Shown: positions 50,891 through 60,507, numbered from the stretch's first letter. The stretch is 64,000 bases of DNA from Pseudomonas sp. Bc-h (GCF_002080045.1 NZ_MUIN01000001.1:194930-258929), one strand, 5' to 3'. Notes: a model not told the origin generated them from the sequence alone. Numbers and translations: made by a program.

Positions 50891-51367
50891 GGTTGGACTC
50901 CTTAGGTGTTTTCTTCTCGTCATCAGGCAAAGCTGACGCGTTTTTTGGTGTCGGCGAGTCAAGTGGGAAAACAGCTCTATCACTGCGTCTGGCGATTGAG
51001 TCGACATTGATCATGTAACAGGGAAAAACAAACGCCTACAGGGGGCGTCGTAACCAGTACAGAGGGGGTCGTATCCAGTGTCAGTAACGTCGCTTCCAGA
51101 TTTTTTCCCCGCTCGCCGAGAGGTTTTCGAGTGCAAGTGCGGCAAAAAGTGTCGAAAACAGTGGCGTTTGTTCTTTTGGGGGAGGCTCCTGCGCGCTGGG
51201 GAGTAGCCGCGACGTTTGTGGACAAGAGTGGGTCGGTGTGAGACGCCGCCCTCCGAGATAAAAGGCTGATGATGCCGCCATCTCGACGGATTGCAGCTTT
51301 GAGCGTAGCAGTTTCGTCGCCGGCCGCTCGGCGCGCCGGAAGCCCTGTTTTCGGAGGTTTGCGGTCA
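50891..51367. promoter_or_regulatory. Divergent cbcX / sdaB control region with direct repeats
   Basis: A 477-base spacer without a convincing gene. Two related 12-base units, gtcgtaaccagt (51047-51058) and gtcgtatccagt (51068-51079), lie 21 bases apart in the same orientation, i.e. two helical turns. That is the geometry of an AraC-family site, and GbdR is the AraC-family activator of this locus. Binding is an inference. Confidence 0.5.
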
Positions 51368-52744
51368 ATGGCTATCAGTGTGTTCGACTTGTTCAAGATC
51401 GGTATCGGCCCTTCCAGTTCGCACACCGTGGGACCGATGCGAGCAGCCGCATTATTCGTTCAGGGCATGCGTGAGCGCGACCAGTTGGGCCAGGTAAACC
51501 GTATCGAAGTGCGTCTATATGGCTCGTTGTCGGCGACCGGTGTCGGCCACGGCAGTGACAACGCCGTGATCATGGGCCTGATGGGCGAGTGGCCGGATGC
51601 AATCGACCCCACGCAGATCGGTCGTCACATTGCCGAACTGCGTGAAACCGACACGCTTCGACTCAACGGTGATCGTCCGATCTCCTTCGTCTGGCAACGG
51701 GACATGTTGCTGATCGAAGAAAACCTGCCGTTTCATCCCAATGCCATGACCCTGATCGCTTTCGATGCCGACGGCGAGCTGCACCGCGATACTTACTATT
51801 CGGTGGGGGGTGGTTTTGTCGTGGATGAGGCGCAGGCGTCCAGTGGCGTCCTGGACATGGACAACACCGTTTTGCCCTACGACTTTTCCAGTGCCGACGA
51901 GCTGTTGATGCTGTGCCAAAAGCACGGCCTGCGCGTTTCTGAGCTGATGATGGCCAACGAAAAGGTCTGGCGCAGCGAAGAGGAGATTCGCTCCGGCCTG
52001 ATGCGCCTCTGGCGCGCCATGCAGGACTGCGTGGAGCATGGCCTCAAACATGAAGGTATTTTGCCGGGCGGTTTGAATGTGCGCCGGCGTGCAGCGCGCT
52101 TGCACCGTAGCCTTCAGGAGCTCAACAAACCGAACGTGATTGGTTCGACGTTGAGCGCGATGGAGTGGGTCAACCTGTTCGCTCTGGCGGTCAACGAAGA
52201 GAACGCCGCGGGTGGGCGCATGGTCACGGCACCCACCAACGGCGCGGCGGGGATCATTCCGGCGGTGCTGCATTATTTCGTCAAATTCAGCGACGAAGTC
52301 AGCGAAGCGAATGTGGTGGATTATTTCCTGGGTGCGGCATCGATCGGCATTCTCTGTAAAAAGAACGCCTCGATCTCTGGCGCTGAAGTCGGCTGCCAGG
52401 GGGAAGTCGGTTCCGCGTGCGCCATGGCGGCGGCAGGGCTGGCGGACATTCTGGGCGCAACCCCCGAGCAATTGTGCAACGCAGCAGAGATCGGTCTTGA
52501 ACACAATCTGGGCCTGACCTGCGATCCCGTCGGCGGTCTGGTTCAAGTGCCGTGCATCGAGCGCAATGCGATTGCTGCGGTGAAAGCTATCAACGCCGCA
52601 CAGATGGCCCTGCGTGGCGACGGCACTCACTTCATCTCGCTGGATCGAGTGATACGCACCATGCGCGACACCGGCGCCGACATGCATGACAAATATAAAG
52701 AGACATCCCGCGGTGGCTTGGCGGTCAGCGCGGTTGAGTGTTAA
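51368..52744 (+). CDS. sdaB: L-serine ammonia-lyase (dehydratase)
   Basis: Product of 458 residues, single-chain iron-sulfur L-serine dehydratase. The beta domain begins [20 protein letters not shown]; the alpha domain has [24 protein letters not shown] and [14 protein letters not shown], whose cysteines ligate the 4Fe-4S cluster. It deaminates serine to pyruvate. In this setting it uses the serine produced when betaine is degraded through glycine. The start at 51368 fits the family N-terminus and has GGAGG ten bases upstream. It is divergent from cbcX. Confidence 0.96.
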   Translation: MAISVFDLFKIGIGPSSSHTVGPMRAAALFVQGMRERDQLGQVNRIEVRLYGSLSATGVGHGSDNAVIMGLMGEWPDAIDPTQIGRHIAELRETDTLRLNGDRPISFVWQRDMLLIEENLPFHPNAMTLIAFDADGELHRDTYYSVGGGFVVDEAQASSGVLDMDNTVLPYDFSSADELLMLCQKHGLRVSELMMANEKVWRSEEEIRSGLMRLWRAMQDCVEHGLKHEGILPGGLNVRRRAARLHRSLQELNKPNVIGSTLSAMEWVNLFALAVNEENAAGGRMVTAPTNGAAGIIPAVLHYFVKFSDEVSEANVVDYFLGAASIGILCKKNASISGAEVGCQGEVGSACAMAAAGLADILGATPEQLCNAAEIGLEHNLGLTCDPVGGLVQVPCIERNAIAAVKAINAAQMALRGDGTHFISLDRVIRTMRDTGADMHDKYKETSRGGLAVSAVEC

Positions 52745-52785
52745 TTAGCGGGCGCTCAAGCCCCTATGGTCCCGCCGGGGGACCT

Positions 52786-52892
52786 GTGGGAGACGCCGGA
52801 GGTCACGACGGCAGCGATCACGGTTTTGCAGGCCCCCGGTCTTCACCTGACTGACCGCTTTCGCTGCCGTCGCGACCTCCGGCGTCTCCCAC
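52786..52892. repeat. Near-perfect 32-base inverted repeat
   Basis: Arms 52786-52817 and 52861-52892 differ at one position and enclose a 43-base loop. They start gtgggagacgccggaggt. It lies 42 bases after the sdaB stop and could act as a 3' stem for that mRNA. It belongs to a Pseudomonas repeat family also hinted at 35840. Confidence 0.9.
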
Positions 52893-53207
52893 GGTTTGCG
52901 AGTTGTTCGCATTGGCTTGATGCCTCTGCTCGCTTTTGAATCACGCCTCAAACCTGCCGCTGCCTTTTGGCGCGCGAACCGTGTGGGCGTGGCGCAAAGC
53001 CATGCCACAAAGGCGTTACCGGACCCACCGCCCGTCACCCGTGCATGGGGTGACATCCCGTATGCCATAAATCTCGGCGATGCACACAAGTGCTACCGAA
53101 TTGCTCACGCCCTCCGCCATTCCCGTGGCCCAGCGATCGATAGGTCGCTATCGGAACACCCATGTCGCTACCGAATAGACGCATCGCGACGTCGCAAACA
53201 AGAGTTA

Positions 53208-53223
53208 TTGAATGCGCATTCAA
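53208..53223. promoter_or_regulatory. 16-base palindrome next to the gbdR promoter
   Basis: ttgaatgcgcattcaa is exact and ends nine bases before the -24 element of the sigma-54 promoter. This is unusually close for a sigma-54 enhancer, so a repressor or IHF-adjacent role is more likely. Confidence 0.5.
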
Positions 53224-53232
53224 CTTTAGGCA

Positions 53233-53248
53233 TGGCATTTGCGTTGCA
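53233..53248 (+). promoter_or_regulatory. Sigma-54 promoter of gbdR
   Basis: tggcatttgcgttgca has the invariant GG (53234-53235) and GC (53246-53247) exactly 10 bases apart with the preferred flanks TGGCA and TTGCA. Transcription would start near 53259, giving a leader of about 75 bases to gbdR. Upstream, gctaccgaa-like units at 53092, 53147 and 53167 may be enhancer sites. The rest of the gap 52893-53207 shows no gene. Confidence 0.75.
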
Positions 53249-53335
53249 ATAGCAAAGCCCTCCACTGATGAGGGCCAAACAACAAGAGCCTCTAACTGGG
53301 GCCATCAACCGCTTTTCGTGTGAGGAGATACCGTG

Positions 53336-54439
53336 ATGACTACGTTCAACTCCGGGGCCCAACCCCAGAACCGTGCGCCTCAATCCATCGGCTTTCTGCT
53401 GCTGGACAATTTCACACTGATCTCTCTCGCATCTGCGGTTGAGCCACTGCGCATGGCGAACCAGTTGTCCGGTCGTGAGCTGTATCGCTGGACCACCCTG
53501 AGCGTCGACGGCGGCCAGGTCTGGGCCAGTGACGGTCTGCAGATCACCCCCGATGCGGCCATGCACAAGGCGCCGGTGCTGGACACCGTGATCGTCTGCG
53601 GCGGTGTCGGCATTCAGCGCACCGTTACCCGCGAACACGTGAGCTGGCTGCAGAGCCAGGCGCGTCAGTCCCGTCGCCTCGGCGCGGTCTGCACTGGCAG
53701 TTGGGCATTGGCCTGCGCCGGTCTGCTCGATGGCTTCGATTGCAGCGTGCACTGGGAATGTCTGGCCGCAATGCAGGAAGCCTTTCCGCGCGTGGCCATG
53801 AGCACACGCCTGTTCACCCTCGACCGTAACCGTTTCACCAGCTCCGGCGGCACGGCGCCGCTGGACATGATGCTACACCTGATCAGCCGTGATCACGGGC
53901 GTGAACTGTCCGCCGCGATCTCGGAAATGTTCGTCTATGAGCGCATTCGCAACGAGCAGGACCACCAGCGCGTGCCGCTCAAGCACATGCTTGGCACCAA
54001 TCAGCCGAAACTGCAGGAAATCGTCGCGCTGATGGAGGCCAACCTCGAGGAGCCGATCGACCTCGACGAACTGGCGGTCTACGTTTCGGTATCCCGTCGA
54101 CAACTGGAAAGGCTGTTCCAGAAATACCTGCACTGCTCGCCGTCGCGTTATTACCTCAAGCTGCGCCTGATCCGCGCGCGTCAGCTATTGAAGCAAACGC
54201 CGATGTCGATCATCGAAGTGGCCTCGGTCTGTGGCTTCGTCTCCACCCCGCACTTCTCCAAGTGCTACCGCGAATACTTCGGCATTCCGCCACGTGACGA
54301 ACGCGTAGGTTCCAACACTGCACAGCAAGTGGCAATGATGCCGATTCCTCAGGCGATGGTCCTGGCACCACTCTCCGGCCCGCTCTCGGCCTTGAGCCAG
54401 GCGCGCAACGAGTCGACGTTTGCGAGTGTGAGGTTGTAA
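53336..54439 (+). CDS. gbdR: AraC-family activator GbdR (glycine betaine/dimethylglycine sensor)
   Basis: Product of 367 residues, the length of P. aeruginosa GbdR. The N-terminal half is a class I glutamine-amidotransferase-like (DJ-1/PfpI) sensor domain (GFLLLDNFTLISLASAVEPL, then GAVCTGSWALACAGLLDG). The C-terminal half (about 220-320) is a double helix-turn-helix AraC domain (DLDELAVYVSVSRRQLERLF, IIEVASVCGFVSTPHFSKCY). It activates genes for betaine catabolism and choline uptake. The ATG at 53336 is preferred to the adjacent GTG because GAGGAG lies eight bases upstream. It follows sdaB as in P. aeruginosa. Confidence 0.95.
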   Translation: MTTFNSGAQPQNRAPQSIGFLLLDNFTLISLASAVEPLRMANQLSGRELYRWTTLSVDGGQVWASDGLQITPDAAMHKAPVLDTVIVCGGVGIQRTVTREHVSWLQSQARQSRRLGAVCTGSWALACAGLLDGFDCSVHWECLAAMQEAFPRVAMSTRLFTLDRNRFTSSGGTAPLDMMLHLISRDHGRELSAAISEMFVYERIRNEQDHQRVPLKHMLGTNQPKLQEIVALMEANLEEPIDLDELAVYVSVSRRQLERLFQKYLHCSPSRYYLKLRLIRARQLLKQTPMSIIEVASVCGFVSTPHFSKCYREYFGIPPRDERVGSNTAQQVAMMPIPQAMVLAPLSGPLSALSQARNESTFASVRL

Positions 54440-54475
54440 AAGGGATGCCCGGCGTCGCTGCCGAGCTTCGCCATT

Positions 54476-54547
54476 CCTGTAGCAGTCCGGCTTGCTGGCG
54501 GTAGCGATTTCAAAAACGCTACCGCCGGCAACCAGGACTGCTACAGG
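54476..54547. repeat. REP palindrome pair
   Basis: Arms 54476-54506 and 54517-54547 begin cctgtagcagtccggcttgc and are inverse copies with few mismatches and a ten-base loop. It lies between the convergent ends of gbdR and the 88-residue protein gene. Confidence 0.93.
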
Positions 54548-54563
54548 GGGAATGCGTAAGGCG

Positions 54564-54830
54564 TCAGGCCTGTGCGCGGCCTTGTTTGTAAGTCGCCAAC
54601 GCCGGTAGCAACTGTTGATCGATCGCCTGACGCACCGCAGGCAGGATGGTTGCGCTGCCGCTGAGCATTCTCTCTACCAACTGACGCAGGGCACGGGCGC
54701 GGTCGTCGTTCAGGCCGCATACCACTTGGGCGCACGCCTGTTCGGCGGTGGCACCAGAGGGCATTTCAAAGCCGATCGATCTGAGTTGGCCGAGAAGATC
54801 GTCCTGGTCGATAAGGTCTGCATGCATCAT
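54564..54830 (-). CDS. Small conserved protein of unknown function
   Basis: Product of 88 residues (MMHADLIDQDDLLGQLRSIG...), acidic to neutral and predicted all-helical, with no signal or membrane segment. I do not recognise a domain. Codon use fits a real gene. AGGAG lies eight bases before the first of two tandem ATGs. It is a single gene convergent with gbdR. Confidence 0.7.
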   Translation of the reverse strand: MMHADLIDQDDLLGQLRSIGFEMPSGATAEQACAQVVCGLNDDRARALRQLVERMLSGSATILPAVRQAIDQQLLPALATYKQGRAQA

Positions 54831-54970
54831 GACGCTCGCTCCTATTATTGGGGTTGAGCCGATTCTGGTAGCGCGCCGCACGCTCGGCAATACCTGTCGT
54901 CGGCAATGTCTGGCATGCGCAACAGCGTGTCGGTTTTGGCTATGTAACCGTTTAGTTAGTTCGGCATAAT

Positions 54971-55069
54971 GGCCTCATTCAACATTGCGTTGACCACGGT
55001 TTGGTCACCCTCTAGTCAGCGCAAGTCCCTCAACCCCGGTTTTGTAACGGCTTAACCGGGGCTTTTTTT
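54971..55069 (+). ncRNA. Possible small RNA ending at a strong terminator
   Basis: At 55034-55069 there is a clear rho-independent terminator: ccccggtt and aaccgggg enclose a 12-base loop and are followed by seven T. The last plus-strand gene ends 595 bases earlier, behind a REP element, so the terminator has no obvious client. A smaller hairpin (tgacca / tggtca, about 55001-55017) lies before it and a -10-like cataat is at 54965-54970, but the -35 is poor. A transcript of about 95 nucleotides is suggested. The terminator itself is secure; the RNA and its 5' end are inference. Confidence 0.45.
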
Positions 55070-55162
55070 GCCTGTCGTTCGAGCATCCGGGCGAGCGGTG
55101 GCACGAGCGGTCTGCGCAAGGTCGGCTGTTTTGCTAAACTCCGCAGCCTTCCAGGAGCCGCC

Positions 55163-56005
55163 ATGAACTACCGTCACGCCTACCACGCCGGCAACCACGC
55201 CGACGTCTTCAAACACATCGTCCTGACTCGCTTGATCGCGCTGATGTCGCGCAAGGAGCAGCCGCTCGCCTACCTCGACACCCACGCGGGCCTCGGTCTG
55301 TACGACCTGCAGGGCGATCAGGCCACGCGCACCGGCGAGTGGATCGAAGGCATCGGCCGTCTGTGGGATGCCGACGACGTGCCTCCAATGGCGGCGGGCT
55401 ACATGGACGTGATTCGCCACATGAACCGCAAGACCGGCGAGTTGCGTTACTACCCGGGGTCCCCGGAGCTCGCCCGTCGCCTGACTCGTGAACAGGACCG
55501 CGTGCTGCTCAACGAGAAACACCCCGAAGACGGCGCCCTGCTTAAAGACAACATGAAATACGACCGCCGCGTCGCCGTGCATCTGGGCGAGGGCTGGCAC
55601 GTGCCGCGCGCGCTGCTGCCGGTGCAGGAAAAACGCGCCGTCATGCTGATCGACCCGCCATTCGAGCAACTGGACGAGATGAAGCGCTGCTCGGTGGCGC
55701 TTAAAGAGGCCGTCAGCCGCATGCGCCAGACCGTCGCCGCCATCTGGTATCCGGTAAAGGATCAGCGCGCGCTCAAGCGTTTCTATCAGGAACTGGCCGA
55801 AACCGGCGCGCCGAAGTTGCTGCGCGTGGAATTGTTGGTGCATCCACTGGACACGCCGCACAGCCTCAATGGCTCAGGCATGGCGATTGCCAACCCGCCT
55901 TGGGGGCTTGAGGAAGAGTTGCGCGAGTTGCTGCCGTGGTTGGCGCAGAAGCTGGGGCAAACCCAGGGTGACTGGAAGATGGATTGGTTGATTGCCGAAT
56001 CCTGA
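55163..56005 (+). CDS. rlmJ: 23S rRNA (adenine2030-N6)-methyltransferase RlmJ
   Basis: Product of 280 residues. The family N-terminus MNYRHAYHAGNHADVFKH is exact in style, and the catalytic (D/N)PP(F/Y) motif appears as LIDPPFE. It methylates A2030 of 23S rRNA. A GGAG site precedes the ATG. It is a single gene, followed by a REP. Confidence 0.95.
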   Translation: MNYRHAYHAGNHADVFKHIVLTRLIALMSRKEQPLAYLDTHAGLGLYDLQGDQATRTGEWIEGIGRLWDADDVPPMAAGYMDVIRHMNRKTGELRYYPGSPELARRLTREQDRVLLNEKHPEDGALLKDNMKYDRRVAVHLGEGWHVPRALLPVQEKRAVMLIDPPFEQLDEMKRCSVALKEAVSRMRQTVAAIWYPVKDQRALKRFYQELAETGAPKLLRVELLVHPLDTPHSLNGSGMAIANPPWGLEEELRELLPWLAQKLGQTQGDWKMDWLIAES

Positions 56006-56020
56006 TTGATCGCTGCATAA

Positions 56021-56092
56021 CCTGTAGCAGCACGGCTTGCCTGCGTTGGTGTGTTTGAAATCGCCACCGCTGGCAAGCCGGCGGGCTACAGG
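56021..56092. repeat. REP palindrome pair
   Basis: Arms beginning cctgtagcagcacggcttgc (56021) and ending caagccggcgggctacagg (56092), imperfectly paired. It is located just after the rlmJ stop. Confidence 0.85.
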
Positions 56093-56131
56093 AGGGAATG
56101 AAATCCCGATTGTGTTGATGAACACGATCTT

Positions 56132-56220
56132 TGTGGGAGGGAGCTTGCTCGCGAAGAGGCCAGGTCAGACGTATCAATGTCGACTAACCCACCGTTTTCG
56201 CGAGCAAGCTCCCTCCCACG
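56132..56220. repeat. Long Pseudomonas inverted repeat ('gagcttgctcgcgaa' family)
   Basis: Arms 56132-56155 and 56197-56219 are perfect inverse copies over 23 bases with a loop of about 41 bases. It lies between the convergent ends of rlmJ and msrA. Confidence 0.93.
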
Positions 56221-56261
56221 TTTGATTTCTGTTCGGCGTTGAACCCCCCAAGCTGCTTTGA

Positions 56262-56924
56262 TCAAGCCTGATTCAAACTCGGCGGCATGCAAACGCCCGT
56301 TCCGGCAATCCCGCAGTAGCCCTGTGGATTCTTCGCCAGGTACTGCTGGTGATACGCCTCGGCGAAGTACACGGTTGGCGCCTGGTCGATTTCGGTGGTG
56401 ATGTCGCCCAGGCCTGCCTTGGTCAGTTCAGCCTGGAACACCTTGGCGCTGGCGTTGGCGGCATCCAGTTGCTCGGGCGTGGTCGCGTAAATCACCGAGC
56501 GGTACTGGGTGCCAATATCGTTGCCCTGACGCATGCCTTGGGTCGGGTTGTGCAATTCCCAGAACATCGCCAGCAGTTCTTCGTAGCTGACTTTCGCCGG
56601 CTCGTATACCACCAGCACCACTTCACTATGCCCGGTCAGCCCGGAGCACACTTCTTCGTAGGTGGGGTTTGGCGTAAAGCCGCCCGCATAGCCGACGACT
56701 GTGCTGACAACGCCATCACGTTGCCAGAAACGACGTTCGGCGCCCCAGAAGCAACCCAGGCCGAAAATGGCGAATTCCACGTCTTCAAAGAACGGGCCCA
56801 GCAGCGGATTGCCGTTGACGAAGTGAGCCTCTGGCAGGGCCATCGGTGTTTCACGGCCTGGCAGAGCCTGCTGGGCGGTAGGGAGTTCGTTTTTGTTCAC
56901 AAGAATTTCCGAGCGCAAGACCAT
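56262..56924 (-). CDS. msrA: Peptide methionine sulfoxide reductase MsrA
   Basis: Product of 220 residues. The catalytic motif GCFWG has Cys58, and the C-terminal [14 protein letters not shown] holds the recycling cysteines. It repairs methionine-S-sulfoxide in proteins. The start at 56924 ([11 protein letters not shown]) is supported by GAGG nine bases upstream and by the family N-terminal extension seen in Pseudomonas. It lies 146 bases downstream of dipA, as in P. aeruginosa. Confidence 0.96.
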   Translation of the reverse strand: MVLRSEILVNKNELPTAQQALPGRETPMALPEAHFVNGNPLLGPFFEDVEFAIFGLGCFWGAERRFWQRDGVVSTVVGYAGGFTPNPTYEEVCSGLTGHSEVVLVVYEPAKVSYEELLAMFWELHNPTQGMRQGNDIGTQYRSVIYATTPEQLDAANASAKVFQAELTKAGLGDITTEIDQAPTVYFAEAYHQQYLAKNPQGYCGIAGTGVCMPPSLNQA

Positions 56925-57069
56925 GAGGCAGTTCCTCTCTGGGTGACAGGACAACCGACAGGGTTTGTCAGTAATGGGCGTATATGGGGTCAGAATCGGC
57001 TGATGCAAATGAAAGGCGACAAGTGTGCCGTACAACATCCAGGCGGGGAAGGGGGGGTAACAGGAGGGT

Positions 57070-59763
57070 TTACGCTTGGGGCCCGCGTGGGTAGCGACGC
57101 AGTTTGCTGATCAGATCTTCGCCAGGAATCGGCTTGTCGAACAGATAGCCCTGGCCGACGTCGCAGCGATGGCGACGCAGGAACGCCAGTTGCTCGGCAG
57201 TTTCGATGCCTTCGGCGACCACTGTCAGCTTGAGGTTATGAGCCATGGCGATCACCGCCGAGGTGATTTCCATATCGTCCTGATCATCCGGAATATCACG
57301 GATGAAACTGCGGTCGATCTTGATCACGTCGATGGGGAATTTTTTCAGGTAGCTGAACGACGAGTAACCGGTCCCGAAGTCGTCCATGGCAAGGGTCAGG
57401 CCAAGGGTTTTCAGTGATTCGAGTTGCAGACGTGTGTCTTCAGTGGCTTCCAGCAGCAGGCCTTCAGTCAGTTCCAGTTCAAGAAGCGACGGATCGAGCT
57501 GTTCTTCGCGCAGGATATTCGCCAGCGAACTGACCAGATCAGGATCGGAGAACTGCTTGGGCGAAACGTTGATCGCCACGTGCAGCTTGCCGTAACCAGC
57601 GGCGGTCAGTTGCTTGCTCATGCGACAGGACTGACGCGCGACCCACTTGCCGATCGGGATGATCAGGCCGGTTTCCTCGGCGACGCTGATGAACTGGTCC
57701 GGACGGATCATGCCTTTTTCCGGATGATTCCAGCGCAGCAGGGCCTCCATACCCAGCAACCGACCCGTGCGCAGGCACAGCTTGGGCTGGTAGAAGACTT
57801 CCAGTTCGTTTTGCGTCAAGGCGCGACGCAGGTTGTTCTCGACGAACAGCTTGTAGCTGGCTTCGGCGTTGAGCGCTTCGGTGAACACCTGCACCTGATG
57901 CTTGCCGTTGGCCTTGGCCTTGTGCAGCGCCAGGCCTGCGTTCTTCATCAGGGTTTGCGGATCGCGGCCGTGGATTGGTGCGCAAGCCAGGCCCACGGAG
58001 CCGGTGACGCTGATCAACTGGTTGTCGACGAACATCGGCTTGTCCAGCGTGGTCAGCACCTGGCTGGCGATGCGCTGGCCGTCTTCAGGCCCGGTGTCGT
58101 CCAGCAGCACCGCAAACTCGTTACTGGCGAAGCGCGCCAGAATCCCGGTCGGGCTCAGGCTGTTGCGCAGGCGGCGGGCGAGGCTGATCAACAGCTTGTC
58201 GCCAGTCTGGTGGCCGAGGCTGTCGTTGATGCGCTTGAAGTTGTCGATGTCCACCAACAGCAGGCTGATCGGCGTCTCAATGTCCCGTGCGAAATGCTCG
58301 TCGAGGGTCCGGATGAACGCCGGGCGGTTGCCCAGATTGGTCAGATTGTCGGTGTACGCCAGGCGCTCGATCCGCTGCTGGGAGAGCTTGGCCTGGGTGA
58401 TGTCTTCGTAGATGCCGATGTAATGGGTCAGCTCGCGGTTGTCGCCGTACACCTTGGAGATCGACAGCTGGCCCCAATAGGGTTCGAGGTTCTTGCGGCG
58501 GCTCTTGAATTCGCCCTGCCAACTGTTGCCACTGACCAGGCTTGAATTGGCGTCGAGCAGCAGCGAGTTGAGATTTTCCAGTGCAGGGAGTTCCGAAAGG
58601 CGATGACCGTGGACCTCATCGGCGGTGTACTGGGTGATCTCGGTGAAACTTGGATTGACGTATTCGACCACACCGTTGCAGTTGACCAGCAGAAACGCGT
58701 TGGCGCTCTGCTCCACGGCTCGCTGGAAAAGGTGCAGGGCGTTGGTGGCGGTACGGCGGTTGTGGTTGTTGATCGCCTGCGCGAACTGATCGGCCAGTTC
58801 GCCAGCGAAAGCAATCTCGTCAGACTGCCAGTCGCGCGGCGTGCCGGTCTGCTCAAGACACAGCACGCCGACGACCTGGCCGTCGATGCGCACACTGGCG
58901 TCGAGGATGGCGTTAATGTCCCGCGGGCCGAGGCTTTCGGCAATCTCACGGGTGCGCGGATCAAGCTGCACGTCGTTGGCGTCGATGGCGCGACTGGTGT
59001 GCAACGCTTCCAGGTAGCTGGGGTAGCGGCTGATGTCGATCGGTGCGGGTTTCAGGTACTGGTCGACGTCTCGGCGATACTCGGCAATCGGCTCGAGGGT
59101 CTTGCCGTTGAGGTTCCAGATTGCAGCGCGGTCGATGTCGTAGATCTCGCAGGCGCTTTTGGTGATCAGCTCTGCGGCTTCCTGCAGCGAGTTGCTGGAA
59201 CTGTAGCGATGACGCGCCAGGCGCAAAATCAGGCTTTGCTGCGCACGTACCCGTTCCAGGTGCTGTAACTGCTCGTGCTGGGCGCGCTGGTTCAGTTCCA
59301 GGGCGATCTGCAAGCGGGAGTTTTGTACTTCCAGATCGGGACTTAGAACCATCTCACTGGCATCGAACACGTCGTCGACCACCATCAGGTAGCCACGCAG
59401 GAGTTCGCGATTGTGCTGTCGATACCCTTCACCAATCTCAAGCAGACCCAGTGGCCCGCGAGTGGTGTGCAGGGTGTAGCGGATGACGTAGTGGGAGTTG
59501 GTCGCGAGCTGCATCTGCACGGCATCGTGCAATTGATAGCGGGCCTCTGGTTCCATCAGGCTGGCATAGGGCGCGCCAATCAGGGCGCACAGCTCCATGG
59601 CCGGCATGTCGAACTGCTTTTCGCAGTTTGGGTCCAGGTACAGCATGGCCCAGCTGGGTTCATTCAGCCGCTCGAAACGCAGCATGCCGAGCCGCGAGGG
59701 CACCGGCAATTGCGTCACGACCTCGGCTGCCGATCGGGCGGCAGCATCAGGTTGGCTTTTCAT
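57070..59763 (-). CDS. dipA: Cyclic-di-GMP phosphodiesterase DipA (PAS-GAF-PAS-GGDEF-EAL)
   Basis: Product of 897 residues. A PAS-like domain (about 25-125), a helical linker, GAF (190-335), PAS (345-455), a degenerate GGDEF domain (465-625) with ASNEF at 546-550, and a complete EAL domain (640-890) with EAL at 673-675, [23 protein letters not shown] and AEGIET are seen. The ASNEF motif, domain order and location next to msrA and aceF identify it with P. aeruginosa DipA, a phosphodiesterase needed for biofilm dispersion. The start is at 59763 ([14 protein letters not shown]). The upstream gap to aceF holds repeats only. Confidence 0.93.
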   Translation of the reverse strand: MKSQPDAAARSAAEVVTQLPVPSRLGMLRFERLNEPSWAMLYLDPNCEKQFDMPAMELCALIGAPYASLMEPEARYQLHDAVQMQLATNSHYVIRYTLHTTRGPLGLLEIGEGYRQHNRELLRGYLMVVDDVFDASEMVLSPDLEVQNSRLQIALELNQRAQHEQLQHLERVRAQQSLILRLARHRYSSSNSLQEAAELITKSACEIYDIDRAAIWNLNGKTLEPIAEYRRDVDQYLKPAPIDISRYPSYLEALHTSRAIDANDVQLDPRTREIAESLGPRDINAILDASVRIDGQVVGVLCLEQTGTPRDWQSDEIAFAGELADQFAQAINNHNRRTATNALHLFQRAVEQSANAFLLVNCNGVVEYVNPSFTEITQYTADEVHGHRLSELPALENLNSLLLDANSSLVSGNSWQGEFKSRRKNLEPYWGQLSISKVYGDNRELTHYIGIYEDITQAKLSQQRIERLAYTDNLTNLGNRPAFIRTLDEHFARDIETPISLLLVDIDNFKRINDSLGHQTGDKLLISLARRLRNSLSPTGILARFASNEFAVLLDDTGPEDGQRIASQVLTTLDKPMFVDNQLISVTGSVGLACAPIHGRDPQTLMKNAGLALHKAKANGKHQVQVFTEALNAEASYKLFVENNLRRALTQNELEVFYQPKLCLRTGRLLGMEALLRWNHPEKGMIRPDQFISVAEETGLIIPIGKWVARQSCRMSKQLTAAGYGKLHVAINVSPKQFSDPDLVSSLANILREEQLDPSLLELELTEGLLLEATEDTRLQLESLKTLGLTLAMDDFGTGYSSFSYLKKFPIDVIKIDRSFIRDIPDDQDDMEITSAVIAMAHNLKLTVVAEGIETAEQLAFLRRHRCDVGQGYLFDKPIPGEDLISKLRRYPRGPQA

Positions 59764-60070
59764 GAAGGAACTCGCTTTAAGAGTACGGTCGCGCGCGGGC
59801 AAGGAGCCCATCGTTAAATCGCGTGACGCAAGGTTGCATCATGGCGAACGGGCTGACAAGTGAGCGCGATGGCTTAGTGCTATAAATCTGTCGGCAAATC
59901 CGGGATTAACTAGAGGTTGTTGGTCGGATTTGTCGGAAAAGAGCGGTAAGTGGTTGATGTTGGTGCATCGGGAACGTTTCGCTCCGACACATCAGCGTAT
60001 CGGCAGTGATGCTGGCTTCTGTACTCCCGTGAGGCAGGGCCAGCATCAACGTCCGCTATAGGTGCCAGAC

Positions 60071-60140
60071 CTGTAGCAGTCCGGCTTGCTGACGGTAGCG
60101 ATCTTCCTTGAGCCATCTCCGGCAAGCCGGACGGCTACAA
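60071..60140. repeat. REP palindrome pair
   Basis: Arms 60071-60096 and 60117-60140 based on ctgtagcagtccggcttgc and its inverse, with a loop of about 20 bases. It lies in the dipA-aceF spacer; 59764-60070 before it shows no gene. Confidence 0.9.
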
Positions 60141-60164
60141 GTGTCGCCTCAGTATTTCAGAGCC

Positions 60165-60480
60165 GCGTTCGCTTTTGATTTTGCTTCTAAGTGCGCGATA
60201 TCCCAGACGACACAAATCGCGACTTGGGTGCAGGCCGAACGCAGGCGTCGCGGAGTGGGCCGAGCGGCATGGATGCCGCGAGAGCGCTGCCAGGACATGG
60301 ATGTCCGTTCAGCGCGGGCCCACGGAGCGTCGCCGGAGTGAGGGTACTTCGACGAAGGAGAAGCCAAACCAGGAGCAAGGACCCTTGGTTACTTGGGGTT
60401 TTCAAGTAACTCGCCGAAGGCGAAACAGCTGGCCGTTAGGCCGAGCCGACACCAGCGGCACCGCCAAAGTCGGATACACC
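60165..60480. repeat. Long structured spacer sequence, probable dispersed repeat
   Basis: About 315 bases between dipA and aceF with many small inverted units (gcatggatgccgcgag, ggacatggatgtcc, ttacttggggttttcaagtaa, gaaggcg). The sequence has the look of a dispersed Pseudomonas intergenic repeat whose short open frames are sometimes annotated as hypothetical proteins. No ribosome-binding site or codon bias supports a gene. Repeat status is from memory of similar sequences and needs a genome-wide search. Confidence 0.5.
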
Positions 60481-60507
60481 CAACCCCAACCCCAAAACCA
60501 CCCGCCC

